A stretch of DNA of 29,503 bases. Source: Lachnospiraceae bacterium UBA7202 (GTDB lineage: Bacteria > Bacillota > Clostridia > Lachnospirales > Lachnospiraceae). The DNA is taken from positions 1 through 29,503 of the forward strand of contig DKUO01000028.1 in assembly GCA_002490705.1 (NCBI GenBank), read 5' to 3'. The position numbers and the translations under genes were made by a program. The notes under the pieces were generated by a model, which searched no databases, was not told where the DNA came from, and was given only the letters and a program-made list of their open reading frames with translations. Of the stretch, positions 6,844-15,580 are shown piece after piece (position 1 is the stretch's first letter; each line of letters begins with the position of its first letter).

Positions 6844-9255
6844 ATGAGATACGGACACTTTGACAATGAAAACAGAGAGTATGTCATCGACAGGGTGGAT
6901 CTGCCCTGTTCATGGACAAATTATTTAGGTGTGGAGGATATGGCGGCGGTGGTGAACCATACGGCAGGGGGTTATCTGTTTTATAAAACGCCGGAATACC
7001 ACAGGATCAGCCGTTTCCGGGCCAATGCTGTACCGATGGACCGGCCGGGTTTCTATGTGTATCTGCGGGATAACGACAGCGCGGATTACTGGTCCGTATC
7101 ATGGCAGCCGGTGGGGAAACCGCTAGATCAGGCAAAGTATACCTGCCGCCACGGCATGTCCTACACGGTATATGAGTGCGAGTATGGGGATATCAAGGCA
7201 TCTGAGACGCTCATGATTCCGAGGGGCGAGGCGGTGCAGCTTTGGGATGTGAAGGTGAAAAATACAGGAGACACGGTGCGGAACTTAAGCGTGTTTTCCT
7301 ATCTGGAATTTTCCTTCCACCATATTATGATTGATAACCAGAATTATCAGATGAGCCTTTACTGTGCCGGGTCTTCTTACGAGGACGGCATCATTGAAGA
7401 GGATCTGTTTTATGAGGAGCAGGGATATCAATACTTCACGGCGGATTTTACGCCGGACGGCTTCGGCTGTATGCGGGACCGGTTTATCGGAACCTACAAC
7501 ACGGAGACCAATCCTGCGGCGGTAGCGGCGGGCGGATGCTTTTCTTCTTATGAGAAGGGCGGCAATCACTGCGGCAGCCTACAGAAGAACCTGACCCTAC
7601 AGCCCGGAGAGGAAGTGCGGCTTGTCTTCATGCTGGGTGAGGGCAGAAGGGAAGAGGGCAGGCGCATCCGCGCGAAGTATGCGGATCATAAAACGGTAGA
7701 CGCGGCTTTTGCAGATCTGAGGGATTATTGGGAAGAAAAATGCGCCAAGCTACAGATTCAGACGCCCAACGAGGGCATGAACACGCTGATTAACACATGG
7801 ACCCTCTATCAGTCTGAAATCAACGTGATGTTTTCCCGCTTCGCCTCCTTTATCGAGGTGGGCGGCAGAGTGGGACTCGGCTATCGGGATACGGCTCAGG
7901 ACGCCATGACCATTCCCCATTCCAACCCGGATAAGTGCAGGGAACGGATCGAGCAGCTTCTGCGGGGGCTGACCAGCGAAGGATACGGCCTGCATCTGTT
8001 CCAGCCGGAGTGGTTTATGGAAGATACGGGAGCCAAACCGTTTCAGTCTCCCATGGTAGTTCCGGAACCGGATAAAAACAGCATTATACACGGACTGAAG
8101 GATGCTTGCTCAGACGACGCCCTTTGGCTTGTGGCTGCGGTGACGGAATATATCAAGGAGACAGGCGAAAAAGAATTTGCCGATCAAAAGCTTCCCTATG
8201 CGGACACCTTTTTAGAGGGGGACAGGGAGGGTGAGACGGTCTATGACCATCTGAAACGGATTCTGGACTTCTCGGCAAAACAGGTGGGGAAGACGGGCGT
8301 CTGCAAGGGGCTTCGGGCTGACTGGAACGACTGCCTCAATCTGGGCGGCGGCGAGAGCGCCATGGTAAGCTTCCTGCATTACTGGGCTTTAGGACATTTT
8401 ATCGGACTGGCGCAGTATCTTGGCAGGGATGAGGACGCGGAAAAGTACGCAGAACTTGCGAGGAAGGTCAAAGAGGTGTGCAATACCCAGCTTTGGGACG
8501 GCGAGTGGTTCATCCGGGGCATCACGGCAAATGGAAAGAAGATCGGCACGCAGGCGGATGCGGAAGGAAGAGTACACCTGGAATCCAACGCGTGGGCGGT
8601 GCTTTCGGGCGCGGCGGACGAGGAAAAAGCAGATCAGGCGCTGGCGGCCATTGACCAATATCTGTACACGCCCTATGGCCTGCTGCTAAATACGCCGTCC
8701 TACACAGTGCCGGACGACGACATCGGGTTTGTCACCAGAGTGTATCCTGGCCTTAAGGAGAATGGCGCGATCTTTTCCCATCCCAATCCCTGGGCCTGGG
8801 CAGCGGCCTGCAAGAGAGGCAGGGGCGATCTGGCCATGAAGTTTTACGATGCGCTCTGCCCCTTCAATCAAAATGACATGATTGAGACGAGGGAGTCGGA
8901 ACCTTATTCCTATTGTCAGTTCATTGCGGGAAGGGATCACAGCGCTTACGGCAGGGCAAGGCACCCGTTCATGACAGGCTCCGGCGGCTGGGCATATTTT
9001 TCCGCCACCAGATATATGCTGGGGATTCGGCCGGACTATGACAGCCTGACCATTGATCCCTGTATACCGGCGGACTGGAAGGGATTTGAGGCAGTCCGCG
9101 TCTGGAGAGGGGCAAGTTACGAAATCAAGGTGAGCAACCCGGACGGGGTGATGAAGGGCGTAAAGGAGATTCGCGTGGACGGCGTGCCGGTAGAGCGGAT
9201 TGCGCCGATGGAAGCGGGAAGCAGACATAGGGTAGAAGTAGTGATGGGCGCATAG
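6844..9255 (+). CDS. chbP: GH94 N,N'-diacetylchitobiose phosphorylase
   Basis: This 803-residue cytoplasmic enzyme closely follows the GH94 N,N'-diacetylchitobiose phosphorylases known from Vibrio rather than cellobiose phosphorylase. Marks recalled from that family include the N-terminal FDNENREYVI and PCSWTNYLG, HYHRISRF-like and RPGFYVYLRDNDS segments, FASFIEVGGR-GLGYRDTAQDA, and KGLRADWNDCLNLGGGESAM. The general-acid aspartate is expected in the ADWNDC motif (D493/D496). The reaction is GlcNAc2 plus phosphate giving GlcNAc-1-phosphate plus GlcNAc, saving one ATP. The N-terminal beta-sandwich (about residues 1-270), linker and (alpha/alpha)6 barrel are all present at full length. No signal peptide is present, so substrate must be imported. 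The downstream phosphomutase, ABC importer, NagB and NagA agree with the substrate call. A GGGGG ribosome site precedes the ATG. Confidence 0.9.
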   Translation: MRYGHFDNENREYVIDRVDLPCSWTNYLGVEDMAAVVNHTAGGYLFYKTPEYHRISRFRANAVPMDRPGFYVYLRDNDSADYWSVSWQPVGKPLDQAKYTCRHGMSYTVYECEYGDIKASETLMIPRGEAVQLWDVKVKNTGDTVRNLSVFSYLEFSFHHIMIDNQNYQMSLYCAGSSYEDGIIEEDLFYEEQGYQYFTADFTPDGFGCMRDRFIGTYNTETNPAAVAAGGCFSSYEKGGNHCGSLQKNLTLQPGEEVRLVFMLGEGRREEGRRIRAKYADHKTVDAAFADLRDYWEEKCAKLQIQTPNEGMNTLINTWTLYQSEINVMFSRFASFIEVGGRVGLGYRDTAQDAMTIPHSNPDKCRERIEQLLRGLTSEGYGLHLFQPEWFMEDTGAKPFQSPMVVPEPDKNSIIHGLKDACSDDALWLVAAVTEYIKETGEKEFADQKLPYADTFLEGDREGETVYDHLKRILDFSAKQVGKTGVCKGLRADWNDCLNLGGGESAMVSFLHYWALGHFIGLAQYLGRDEDAEKYAELARKVKEVCNTQLWDGEWFIRGITANGKKIGTQADAEGRVHLESNAWAVLSGAADEEKADQALAAIDQYLYTPYGLLLNTPSYTVPDDDIGFVTRVYPGLKENGAIFSHPNPWAWAAACKRGRGDLAMKFYDALCPFNQNDMIETRESEPYSYCQFIAGRDHSAYGRARHPFMTGSGGWAYFSATRYMLGIRPDYDSLTIDPCIPADWKGFEAVRVWRGASYEIKVSNPDGVMKGVKEIRVDGVPVERIAPMEAGSRHRVEVVMGA

Positions 9256-9273
9256 CGGAAGGAGGATATCTTT

Positions 9274-10686
9274 ATGATTAAGTTTGGAACGGGCGGTTGG
9301 AGAGCCGTGATTGGAGACGAATTCACCAAGGAAAATATTCAGATCTTATCCAGAGCCATCTGTGATAAGATGCGGGAGGAAAAGGTAGGACAGGAGGGCG
9401 TTGTGCTGGGATATGACAGGCGGTTCCTGTCCAAGGAGGCCATGCAGTGGGCCGCGCAGGTTTTTGCGGCGGAGGGCATTAAGGCGTATTTGATCAATAA
9501 GTCGGCGCCCACGCCCCTTGTGATGTTTTACGTGATGAAGCATGAGTTCCACTACGGCATGATGATCACCGCTAGCCACAACCCGGCGGTCTACAACGGC
9601 ATTAAGGTGTTTACCTTCGGCGGCAGGGATGCGGATGAGGAGCAGACGGCGGACATCGAACGCTATATCAACGAGGTGACCGACATTCCCGTGGATGAAA
9701 TGAACTACGCCGAGGGAATCGAGAAGGGATTGATTGAGGAAATTTATCCGTTAAACGAGTATCTGGACAGTATCATTGACACGGTGGATATGGACTTAAT
9801 CAAGAAGCGGGGACTCCGGGTGGCGCTTGATCCGATGTACGGCGTCAGCGAGACTTCCTTAAAAACCATTCTCATGACGGCCAGATGCGAGGTGGAGACC
9901 ATACACGAGCGTCACGATACGCTCTTTGGAGGTAAACTTCCGGCGCCGACCGCGGAGACGCTGCGCGCCCTGCAAAATTATGTGATTGACAGGCGCTGTG
10001 ATCTGGGGCTGGCAACGGACGGTGACGCGGACCGGATCGGTGTGATCGACGATAAAGGGAATTTCCTGCATCCCAACGATATTCTTGTGCTGCTGTACTA
10101 TTATCTGGTGAAGTACAAGGGATGGCACGGGCCGGCGGTCAGAAATATCTGCACGACCCATCTGTTAGACCGGGTAGCGGAGAGTTTTGGCGAACAGTGC
10201 TACGAGGTGCCGGTGGGATTTAAACATATCTCCGCTAAGATGTTCGCAACGGACGCCATCATCGGAGGCGAGTCTTCGGGCGGTATGGCGGTGCGGGGAC
10301 ACATTAAGGGGAAAGACGGCATTTATGCCTCCGCCCTTCTTGTGGAAATGATCGCGGTGACGGGGATGAAGCTGTCTGAAATCATGGAGACCATCCGCAG
10401 AGAGTTTGGCGGCATGGCGCTAGAAGAGCGGGATTACCGTTTCAGTCCCAAAAAGAAGGAAGAAATTCAAAAACAGCTGTTACAGGACAAGGAGCTTCCC
10501 CCGATTCCCTATCGGGTGGAAAAGGTTTCCTATCTGGACGGATTAAAGGTTTATCTGGAGGACGGAGGCTGGATCTCCGTCAGGTTTTCCGGTACGGAGC
10601 CGCTGTTACGGATCTTTTGCGAGATGAAGGAGAAGGAGGAGGCAGCAAAGTTTTGCAAAATCTTTGAGGACTTTTTGGAGCTGTAG
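9274..10686 (+). CDS. alpha-D-phosphohexomutase, probable GlcNAc-1-phosphate mutase
   Basis: The 470-residue protein has the phosphohexomutase signatures. The catalytic phosphoserine loop TASHNP has its serine at residue 101. The metal loop DGDADR lies at 249-254, the sugar-specificity loop GGESSGG follows, and the phosphate-binding RFSGTEP is near the C terminus. The family interconverts sugar 1- and 6-phosphates (PGM/PMM/GlmM type). It lies 18 bases after the chitobiose phosphorylase with a GGAAGGAGG ribosome site. The most economical role is turning GlcNAc-1-phosphate into GlcNAc-6-phosphate for NagA. The fold assignment is certain; substrate choice is inferred from context, and glucose- or mannose-phosphate activity is possible. 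Confidence 0.87.
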   Translation: MIKFGTGGWRAVIGDEFTKENIQILSRAICDKMREEKVGQEGVVLGYDRRFLSKEAMQWAAQVFAAEGIKAYLINKSAPTPLVMFYVMKHEFHYGMMITASHNPAVYNGIKVFTFGGRDADEEQTADIERYINEVTDIPVDEMNYAEGIEKGLIEEIYPLNEYLDSIIDTVDMDLIKKRGLRVALDPMYGVSETSLKTILMTARCEVETIHERHDTLFGGKLPAPTAETLRALQNYVIDRRCDLGLATDGDADRIGVIDDKGNFLHPNDILVLLYYYLVKYKGWHGPAVRNICTTHLLDRVAESFGEQCYEVPVGFKHISAKMFATDAIIGGESSGGMAVRGHIKGKDGIYASALLVEMIAVTGMKLSEIMETIRREFGGMALEERDYRFSPKKKEEIQKQLLQDKELPPIPYRVEKVSYLDGLKVYLEDGGWISVRFSGTEPLLRIFCEMKEKEEAAKFCKIFEDFLEL

Positions 10687-10740
10687 AAAGCTGAAAAAAG
10701 AATAACCGTATGGAACGGACGCCCATGCCGGATGAAAGTA

Positions 10741-10749
10741 TGGTACAAT
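10741..10749 (+). promoter_or_regulatory. extended -10 promoter of the sensor kinase gene
   Basis: TGGTACAAT gives an extended -10 (TGn followed by TACAAT at 10744-10749) with no convincing -35. Transcription would begin near 10756, which leaves the ATG at 10767 almost without a leader and favours the ATG at 10806. Confidence 0.4.
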
Positions 10750-10805
10750 AGTCGCAGGGTCAGCACATGAACCCGCAAAGACGAAAGCCGGAGGATGGGA
10801 GCGTC

Positions 10806-12599
10806 ATGGATATTACGGTGAAGAAGAGCAGGAAAGAATGCGGACGGAAAAAATCACTCAGATGGAGCATGGTGCGAATGCTTTTATTCGGGTGGTTTTT
10901 TCCGTTATTGTTTATGATTTTTATTGTGCTTTTTCTTGTGGCGGGCAATATTTACAAGCAGGTGGAACACACCATTTTGTCTTCCATGGAAAAAACCGTG
11001 GAAATCATGCAGATTCAGATCAAGGACTGCGAGACGGCTTCCAAGAACGCTTCCTATATGGCGGTAATTGCGGAAAATTATAGAAAGTATTTCGGGGAGG
11101 AAGACCGCACGGATTTTAAGAAAAGTGTGGAGGAATATCTGCGCCAGCAGTATGCCTACGATGACAACTGCCGGAGCGCGGAGCTGGTGGTGTTAAACGA
11201 GCCGGCGCGCTGCTATTATGCGTTGAATGAGAGTAACGGCGGAACCTATCAGGATATTCGCTTTTTCAATACAAAGGCGCGGGAAAAAATATTGAACACG
11301 GCGGAGAGCCTGGATACCGGGACAACCCTTGTGGGTGTGGAGGGAAGAATCTACATGGTAAGGAATCTGGTGACACCCAAGTTTGTTCCCTATGCCGTGC
11401 TGGCGCTGGAGCTGGATCAGGAATCCCTGATGCGAAGTTATACTGGTATCTGGGGATATGAAAATGCAAGCCTGTACTGGAATGACGAGCTTCTTGTGGC
11501 GGGCAGGAGGGATATGCCGGGAGCGCTGCCGGAGAGCGTCAGGGAGGCGCTGCTGGGCAGGGATCAGGCATACGTGTACCATTTGGGGATAGGAGGCCGT
11601 TCCAATGCGTACTGCCGCATGAAGCTGTATGGCGGGACGATGGTGCTTGCGGTGGATCTGAACAATTCCGTCACTTTTGCGGAAATGAATAGCATGTGGT
11701 ATTTTTTCCTGATCCTGCTCCTGTTTATGATACCGCTTGTGATCCAGATGATGCGGTTTTTCTATCATAAAGTGACGGTGCCGCTCAAAGAGCTGAATGC
11801 CGGTGCAGATGCGGTCAGAAAAGGGAATCTGGGCATACAGATTGCAAATGAGGAGGACAACGAGGAGTTTTACCGGGTGAAAGATTCCTTCAATTCCATG
11901 TCGCTGCAGCTGAAAAATCAGTTTGATAAAATTTATTTGGAGGAAATTGCGCTGCGGGACGCCAAAATTATGGCGCTCCAGTCGCAGATCAATCCCCATT
12001 TTTTGAATAACACGCTGGAGATCATCAACTGGGAGGCGCGTTTGAATGAAAACTATAAGGTCAGCGGTATGATTGAGGCGCTTTCCACCATGCTGGGGGA
12101 GACCATGAACCGGAACGAGCGGCAGTTTCATACCGTGGCGGAGGAAATGGCCTATGCGGACGCCTATCTGTATATCATTTCCCAGCGGTTTGGGGCAAAG
12201 TTCAGTTGTACCAAACAGATTGACGAGCGGCTTTTGGAGCTGCAGGTGCCGAGATTGATCATCCAGCCTATTGTGGAGAATGCGGTGGAGCACGGCATGG
12301 ACATTGCCAACCGGGGAGAGATTGCAATCAGGCTGTTTGAGCGGGAGGACGAATATCTCTGTATTGAAGTGGAAGATAACGGCCGCCTGACAGCTGAGGA
12401 CCGGGTCAGGATTGACAGGCTGTTGTCGCCGGATATCCAGCCGTCCAAGGAGAAACGGGTCAGTCTGGGAATTCGGAATGTTGACCAGAGGCTTAAGATG
12501 ATATACGGGCCGGATTGTGGATTGTTTATAAACGGAAGCGAGGAGGAAAACACAGTCAGTACAATTTTGCTGAAAACAAATCCGCCAACCGAACAATAA
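10806..12599 (+). CDS. YesM-type sensor histidine kinase of the chitobiose locus
   Basis: This is a LytS/YesM-class membrane kinase of about 597 residues from the chosen ATG at 10806, which has GGAGG and GGGAG ribosome-site sequences just upstream; an in-frame ATG at 10767 would add 13 residues. The first membrane helix is about residues 20-43. An extracytoplasmic sensor region extends to about 295, a second membrane helix spans about 298-320, and HAMP and His_kinase domains follow. The phosphoacceptor is H398 in SQINPHFLNNTLE. The ATPase part shows the N box IVENAVEHG and glycine boxes EDNGR and SLGIRNVDQRL. It should phosphorylate the response regulator encoded after the transporter genes and sense extracellular sugar directly or through the binding protein. 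Confidence 0.88.
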   Translation: MDITVKKSRKECGRKKSLRWSMVRMLLFGWFFPLLFMIFIVLFLVAGNIYKQVEHTILSSMEKTVEIMQIQIKDCETASKNASYMAVIAENYRKYFGEEDRTDFKKSVEEYLRQQYAYDDNCRSAELVVLNEPARCYYALNESNGGTYQDIRFFNTKAREKILNTAESLDTGTTLVGVEGRIYMVRNLVTPKFVPYAVLALELDQESLMRSYTGIWGYENASLYWNDELLVAGRRDMPGALPESVREALLGRDQAYVYHLGIGGRSNAYCRMKLYGGTMVLAVDLNNSVTFAEMNSMWYFFLILLLFMIPLVIQMMRFFYHKVTVPLKELNAGADAVRKGNLGIQIANEEDNEEFYRVKDSFNSMSLQLKNQFDKIYLEEIALRDAKIMALQSQINPHFLNNTLEIINWEARLNENYKVSGMIEALSTMLGETMNRNERQFHTVAEEMAYADAYLYIISQRFGAKFSCTKQIDERLLELQVPRLIIQPIVENAVEHGMDIANRGEIAIRLFEREDEYLCIEVEDNGRLTAEDRVRIDRLLSPDIQPSKEKRVSLGIRNVDQRLKMIYGPDCGLFINGSEEENTVSTILLKTNPPTEQ

Positions 12600-12634
12600 A
12601 AGGCAAAAAAGAACAATACCAACAATTTTCCAGC
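12598..12634 (+). promoter_or_regulatory. candidate operator upstream of the binding-protein gene
   Basis: AAAAGGCAAA (12598-12607) and ATTTTCCAGC (12625-12634) match the two blocks upstream of the phosphorylase gene, with the same 27-base offset between blocks and the same 24-base offset from the second block to the -10. A TTTTGCAG (12639-12646) further downstream may be another half-site. Confidence 0.5.
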
Positions 12635-12654
12635 TCCCTTTTGCAGAGTATGAT
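12626..12654 (+). promoter_or_regulatory. promoter of the ABC transporter genes
   Basis: Weak -35 TTTTCC (12626-12631), 17-base spacer and TATGAT (12649-12654). The architecture is the same as at the phosphorylase promoter, implying a shared activator. Confidence 0.6.
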
Positions 12655-12714
12655 AAGTACATAAGCTACAAACAAACAGTTTTCAGGTGGTAAAACGAAA
12701 GGGAGGAAAACAGT

Positions 12715-13656
12715 ATGAAGAAAAAAATAATCTCGATGTTGCTTGCAGGCACAATGGTTTTATCCATGACAGCATGCGGCGGTCAGGCGGATACCGCACA
12801 GACCGGAAGTGATGCGGGCGCGGATACGAGCGCAGGAGCGGATGCGGGGACGGAGAGCCAGACGGCGGATGCAGGCGCAGCAGAACAGGCAGGCTCCGTA
12901 GAGCTGGTGGTGACAACCACATTTGCAGGTGAGGACACCAACGCACAGAATTATAAGGATGCGGTGAAGGCGTGGGAAGCGGAGACCGGCAACACCATCG
13001 TGGACACCTCCGCAAGCGCGGACGAGACATTTAAGGCGAGAGTGGCAACAGACTTTGAGACCGGTTCCGAACCGGATGTGCTCTTCTTCTTCAACGGTGC
13101 GGACTCTAACAGCTTCATCGAGGCCGGCAAGGTCGTTCCGATTGATGAGATTCGTGCAGAGTATCCCGAGTACGCGGCGAACATGAACGACATTAAGGAG
13201 CTGTATGAACTGGGATATTTCCCTGAGAATACACTTTCTGCAACAGACGATGAGACCTTTGCAATGTTTACGGACGGCAAGGCGGCATTTTTGATCGGCG
13301 GTATCTCTTCCGGTTACTTTATTACCAGAAAGACATGGGATGATCCCGCGAAGAGAGCGGCGGCGGTGAGCTTTGTAGAGTTTATGACTTCTGACGAGAT
13401 GGTTCCGAAGTTTGCACAGCACGGGGCGTCTGCACTGAAAGACGCGCCGGAGGTTGACTCTTCCGAGTTTAACAGCCTGCAGATTAAGTCTATGGAAATG
13501 ATGTCGGGTGCAACTTCCCTGACAGGTGCGGTGCAGGATGCATTCGCAGGCGACTGCCGCGTATCTACCTTTGACGGTATGCCTGAGATCGTGACAGGCA
13601 GAGTGGCAGCAGAGGACGCTGTGGCGGAAGGTCTTGAGACTTATCACAATCAGTAA
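12715..13656 (+). CDS. ABC sugar-binding lipoprotein, internally shortened
   Basis: A lipoprotein signal peptide ends in the lipobox SMTAC, with the lipidated cysteine at residue 21. A low-complexity A/D/G/T/Q linker follows (about residues 22-60), and then a family 1 sugar-binding protein. Recognisable parts are the first lobe start (VELVVTTTFAGEDTN), the NDIKELYELGYFPENTL segment, and the C-terminal GISSGYFITRKTWDDP and EFMTSDEM segments. At 313 residues it is much shorter than the usual 430 or so. Family patterns suggest missing segments at M157/N158 (about 110 residues) and at I194/G195 (about 35), both in frame. It should deliver chitobiose to the two permeases, but binding may be impaired. 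The ribosome site AGGGAGG is strong. The length estimates come from remembered family patterns, not an alignment. Confidence 0.8.
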   Translation: MKKKIISMLLAGTMVLSMTACGGQADTAQTGSDAGADTSAGADAGTESQTADAGAAEQAGSVELVVTTTFAGEDTNAQNYKDAVKAWEAETGNTIVDTSASADETFKARVATDFETGSEPDVLFFFNGADSNSFIEAGKVVPIDEIRAEYPEYAANMNDIKELYELGYFPENTLSATDDETFAMFTDGKAAFLIGGISSGYFITRKTWDDPAKRAAAVSFVEFMTSDEMVPKFAQHGASALKDAPEVDSSEFNSLQIKSMEMMSGATSLTGAVQDAFAGDCRVSTFDGMPEIVTGRVAAEDAVAEGLETYHNQ

Positions 13657-13675
13657 GATACAGAATGACAGCTGA

Positions 13676-13708
13676 GAGGGGCAGGGGAATACCCTGCCCT
13701 CTTCTTCT
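13676..13708 (+). terminator. stem-loop between binding-protein and permease genes (attenuator or mRNA stabiliser)
   Basis: GGGCAGGG (13679-13686) and CCCTGCCC (13692-13699) form a perfect stem with the loop GAATA, followed by a pyrimidine tail CTTCTTCT but no pure T run. Such stems after binding-protein genes usually protect the upstream message and allow partial read-through to the permeases. Confidence 0.6.
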
Positions 13709-13750
13709 AAAAACAGCGGCAATGTATCGGGGAAATGATGGAGGTGGCAT

Positions 13751-14638
13751 ATGGGAGCAAATATTTATCGGAACAAGAAGCCGGCGATGGTATTTCTCTT
13801 ACCGGCATTCCTGTTTATGACAGTGTTTCTTTACTATCCGTTTTTCAAAAATATTCTGAACAGCTTTATGGAAATCAAGCAGCTTGGTGCGTCTGGTACG
13901 GAATTTAGTGCGCCGTGGTATACCAATTATGTGGAGATGCTGCATGATACGCACGTGTGGACGTCCGTAAAAAATACGCTGCTCATGATGGTTGTCACAT
14001 TGGTATTTCAGGTGGGAATTGCGATTCTGTTAGCGCTGATGGTAGATAACATCAGCAGGGGAAAACAGTTTTTCCGAACCGTGTTCTTCTTCCCCATCGT
14101 GATTTCGGCTACCGCTTTGGGCTTGATGTTCAATCTGGTTTTCCTGTATGACAAGGGTATGGTCAACCAGTTTTTGGAGGCGCTGGGCAAGCAGAACCTG
14201 ACGGACTGGAAGGCGGAGGGAATCGCGCTCTTTACGATGATGCTTCCGGTTATGTGGCAGTATGTAGGTTTTTATTTCGTGATTCTTGTGACAGGGCTTA
14301 ACAACATTTCCGATGAGCTGTATGAGGCGGCGAGAATCGACGGCGCGACCACATTGCAGAGGGTGCGCTACATATCCGTACCGCTTCTCCACAATGTGAT
14401 CTGTACCTGTAGCATTCTGGCAGTCACCGGCGCTCTCAAGGTATTCGACCTTCCCTGGGTGATGTTCCCGAAGGGGATGCCGCTTAAGAGTACCTTCCTG
14501 ACCGGTACTTACATGTATTATCAGACAATGGAGACAAAGAATGTGGATTACGGCGCGGCGATCGCGGTTTTGATTGCGGTACTCGGGATTGTTCTGTCGA
14601 AGGTCGTAAACCAGATTTTCCGGGAGAAAGAGTATTAG
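13751..14638 (+). CDS. ABC sugar permease, MalF/LacF type
   Basis: This 295-residue inner-membrane protein has about six hydrophobic helices, the first at about residues 13-31 (FLLPAFLFMTVFLYYPF). The cytoplasmic EAA loop EAARIDGATTLQRVRYISVPLL, near residues 195-216, docks the ATPase. Length and motif order fit COG1175 binding-protein-dependent permeases. With the next gene it forms the heterodimeric channel for the sugar delivered by the lipoprotein upstream. No ATPase gene is present in the locus; Firmicutes commonly use a shared MsmK/MalK-like ATPase encoded elsewhere. A GGAGGTGG ribosome site precedes the ATG. Confidence 0.9.
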   Translation: MGANIYRNKKPAMVFLLPAFLFMTVFLYYPFFKNILNSFMEIKQLGASGTEFSAPWYTNYVEMLHDTHVWTSVKNTLLMMVVTLVFQVGIAILLALMVDNISRGKQFFRTVFFFPIVISATALGLMFNLVFLYDKGMVNQFLEALGKQNLTDWKAEGIALFTMMLPVMWQYVGFYFVILVTGLNNISDELYEAARIDGATTLQRVRYISVPLLHNVICTCSILAVTGALKVFDLPWVMFPKGMPLKSTFLTGTYMYYQTMETKNVDYGAAIAVLIAVLGIVLSKVVNQIFREKEY

Positions 14639-14653
14639 AAGGAGGTAGGAGCT

Positions 14654-15514
14654 ATGACAAAGAAAAAGAAGATTTCGGTCGGTATGATTGTGGTATATCT
14701 GATTCTGATCATCTGGTCGCTTACTACGATCTACCCGATTATCTGGGTATTACAGAACTCCTTTAAGGCCAAGGATAAGATTCTGGCGAACTCCTTCGCG
14801 CTGCCTTTCGGGGATCTGTTCACAACGGCAAATTTCAGGAAAGCGTTTGCGACTTCCGATATTTTCGGAGCCTATAAGAGCAGCCTGTTTATCTCAACGA
14901 TGGTGGCGCTGCTGGTGGTTCTGATCGCAGGGATGGGGGCATATGCCCTTGCCAGATACAAATTTAAGGGGTCGGGGCTTCTGATGTCGCTAGTCTTCGG
15001 CGCGATGATGTTTCCCGCTTTTGCCACGGTAGTGCCCGTGTTCCAGATGGAATTCAGATGGGGGCTTGCCAACACGGGGAGCTGGTTTCGCAACATGTTT
15101 TCAGTGATTCTGCCGCAGGTGGCCGGCAATATGGCGTTTGCCATGGTGGTGCTGACAGGCTATGTCAAGGGACTGCCGGTTGAACTGGAGGAGGCGGCTT
15201 ACATGGAAGGCTGCAATGCGTTTCAGATTTATTATAAGGTGATTATGCCGCTGACGAAGCCTTCCTTTGCGACGGTGGCGATCTTCTCCTTCCTTTGGAG
15301 CTACAACGATCTGTTTACCCAGTCTTTCTTTTTAAGAAGGCCGGATATGTACAGTATCACCATGATGTTAAACAATATCAGCGCAAAAGAGGGAACCGAT
15401 TACGGCCTGATGGCGGCGGTGGTCGCACTGATCATTGTCCCGGTTATCGTTGTATACTGTTTCCTGCAAAAGTATATCATCAAAGGTATGATTGCGGGAG
15501 CCGTGAAGGGCTAA
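14654..15514 (+). CDS. ABC sugar permease, MalG/LacG type
   Basis: This 286-residue membrane protein of the COG0395 type starts with a membrane helix (about residues 9-31) and carries further helices around 75-95, 108-130, 142-165 and 240-275. Its EAA loop reads EEAAYMEGCNAFQIYYKVIMPL (about residues 178-199). The ATG lies 15 bases after the partner permease stop, with AGAAGGAGG ahead of it, so the two are co-translated. It pairs with the MalF-type permease for uptake of the chitobiose-type sugar. No terminator follows; a new promoter starts just after its stop. Confidence 0.9.
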   Translation: MTKKKKISVGMIVVYLILIIWSLTTIYPIIWVLQNSFKAKDKILANSFALPFGDLFTTANFRKAFATSDIFGAYKSSLFISTMVALLVVLIAGMGAYALARYKFKGSGLLMSLVFGAMMFPAFATVVPVFQMEFRWGLANTGSWFRNMFSVILPQVAGNMAFAMVVLTGYVKGLPVELEEAAYMEGCNAFQIYYKVIMPLTKPSFATVAIFSFLWSYNDLFTQSFFLRRPDMYSITMMLNNISAKEGTDYGLMAAVVALIIVPVIVVYCFLQKYIIKGMIAGAVKG

Positions 15515-15521
15515 ATACGAA

Positions 15522-15550
15522 TAGACAAGGCATGTTTTTTTCGCTATGAT
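15522..15550 (+). promoter_or_regulatory. promoter of the response regulator-nagB-nagA genes
   Basis: TAGACA (15522-15527), 17-base spacer and TATGAT (15545-15550). It lacks the two conserved blocks seen at the phosphorylase and transporter promoters, so it may be constitutive. Confidence 0.6.
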
Positions 15551-15580
15551 GGAAGCAATGAGGATATGTGGGGGATAGAG

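Noticed and set aside
11193..12662. Long minus-strand open frame of 489 codons
   Set aside because: It is antisense to the sensor kinase, has no ribosome site, and its composition is that of a reversed GC-rich gene.
12760..13722. Minus-strand open frame of 320 codons
   Set aside because: It is a shadow of the binding-protein gene; cysteine/arginine/histidine-rich translation with no recognisable domain.
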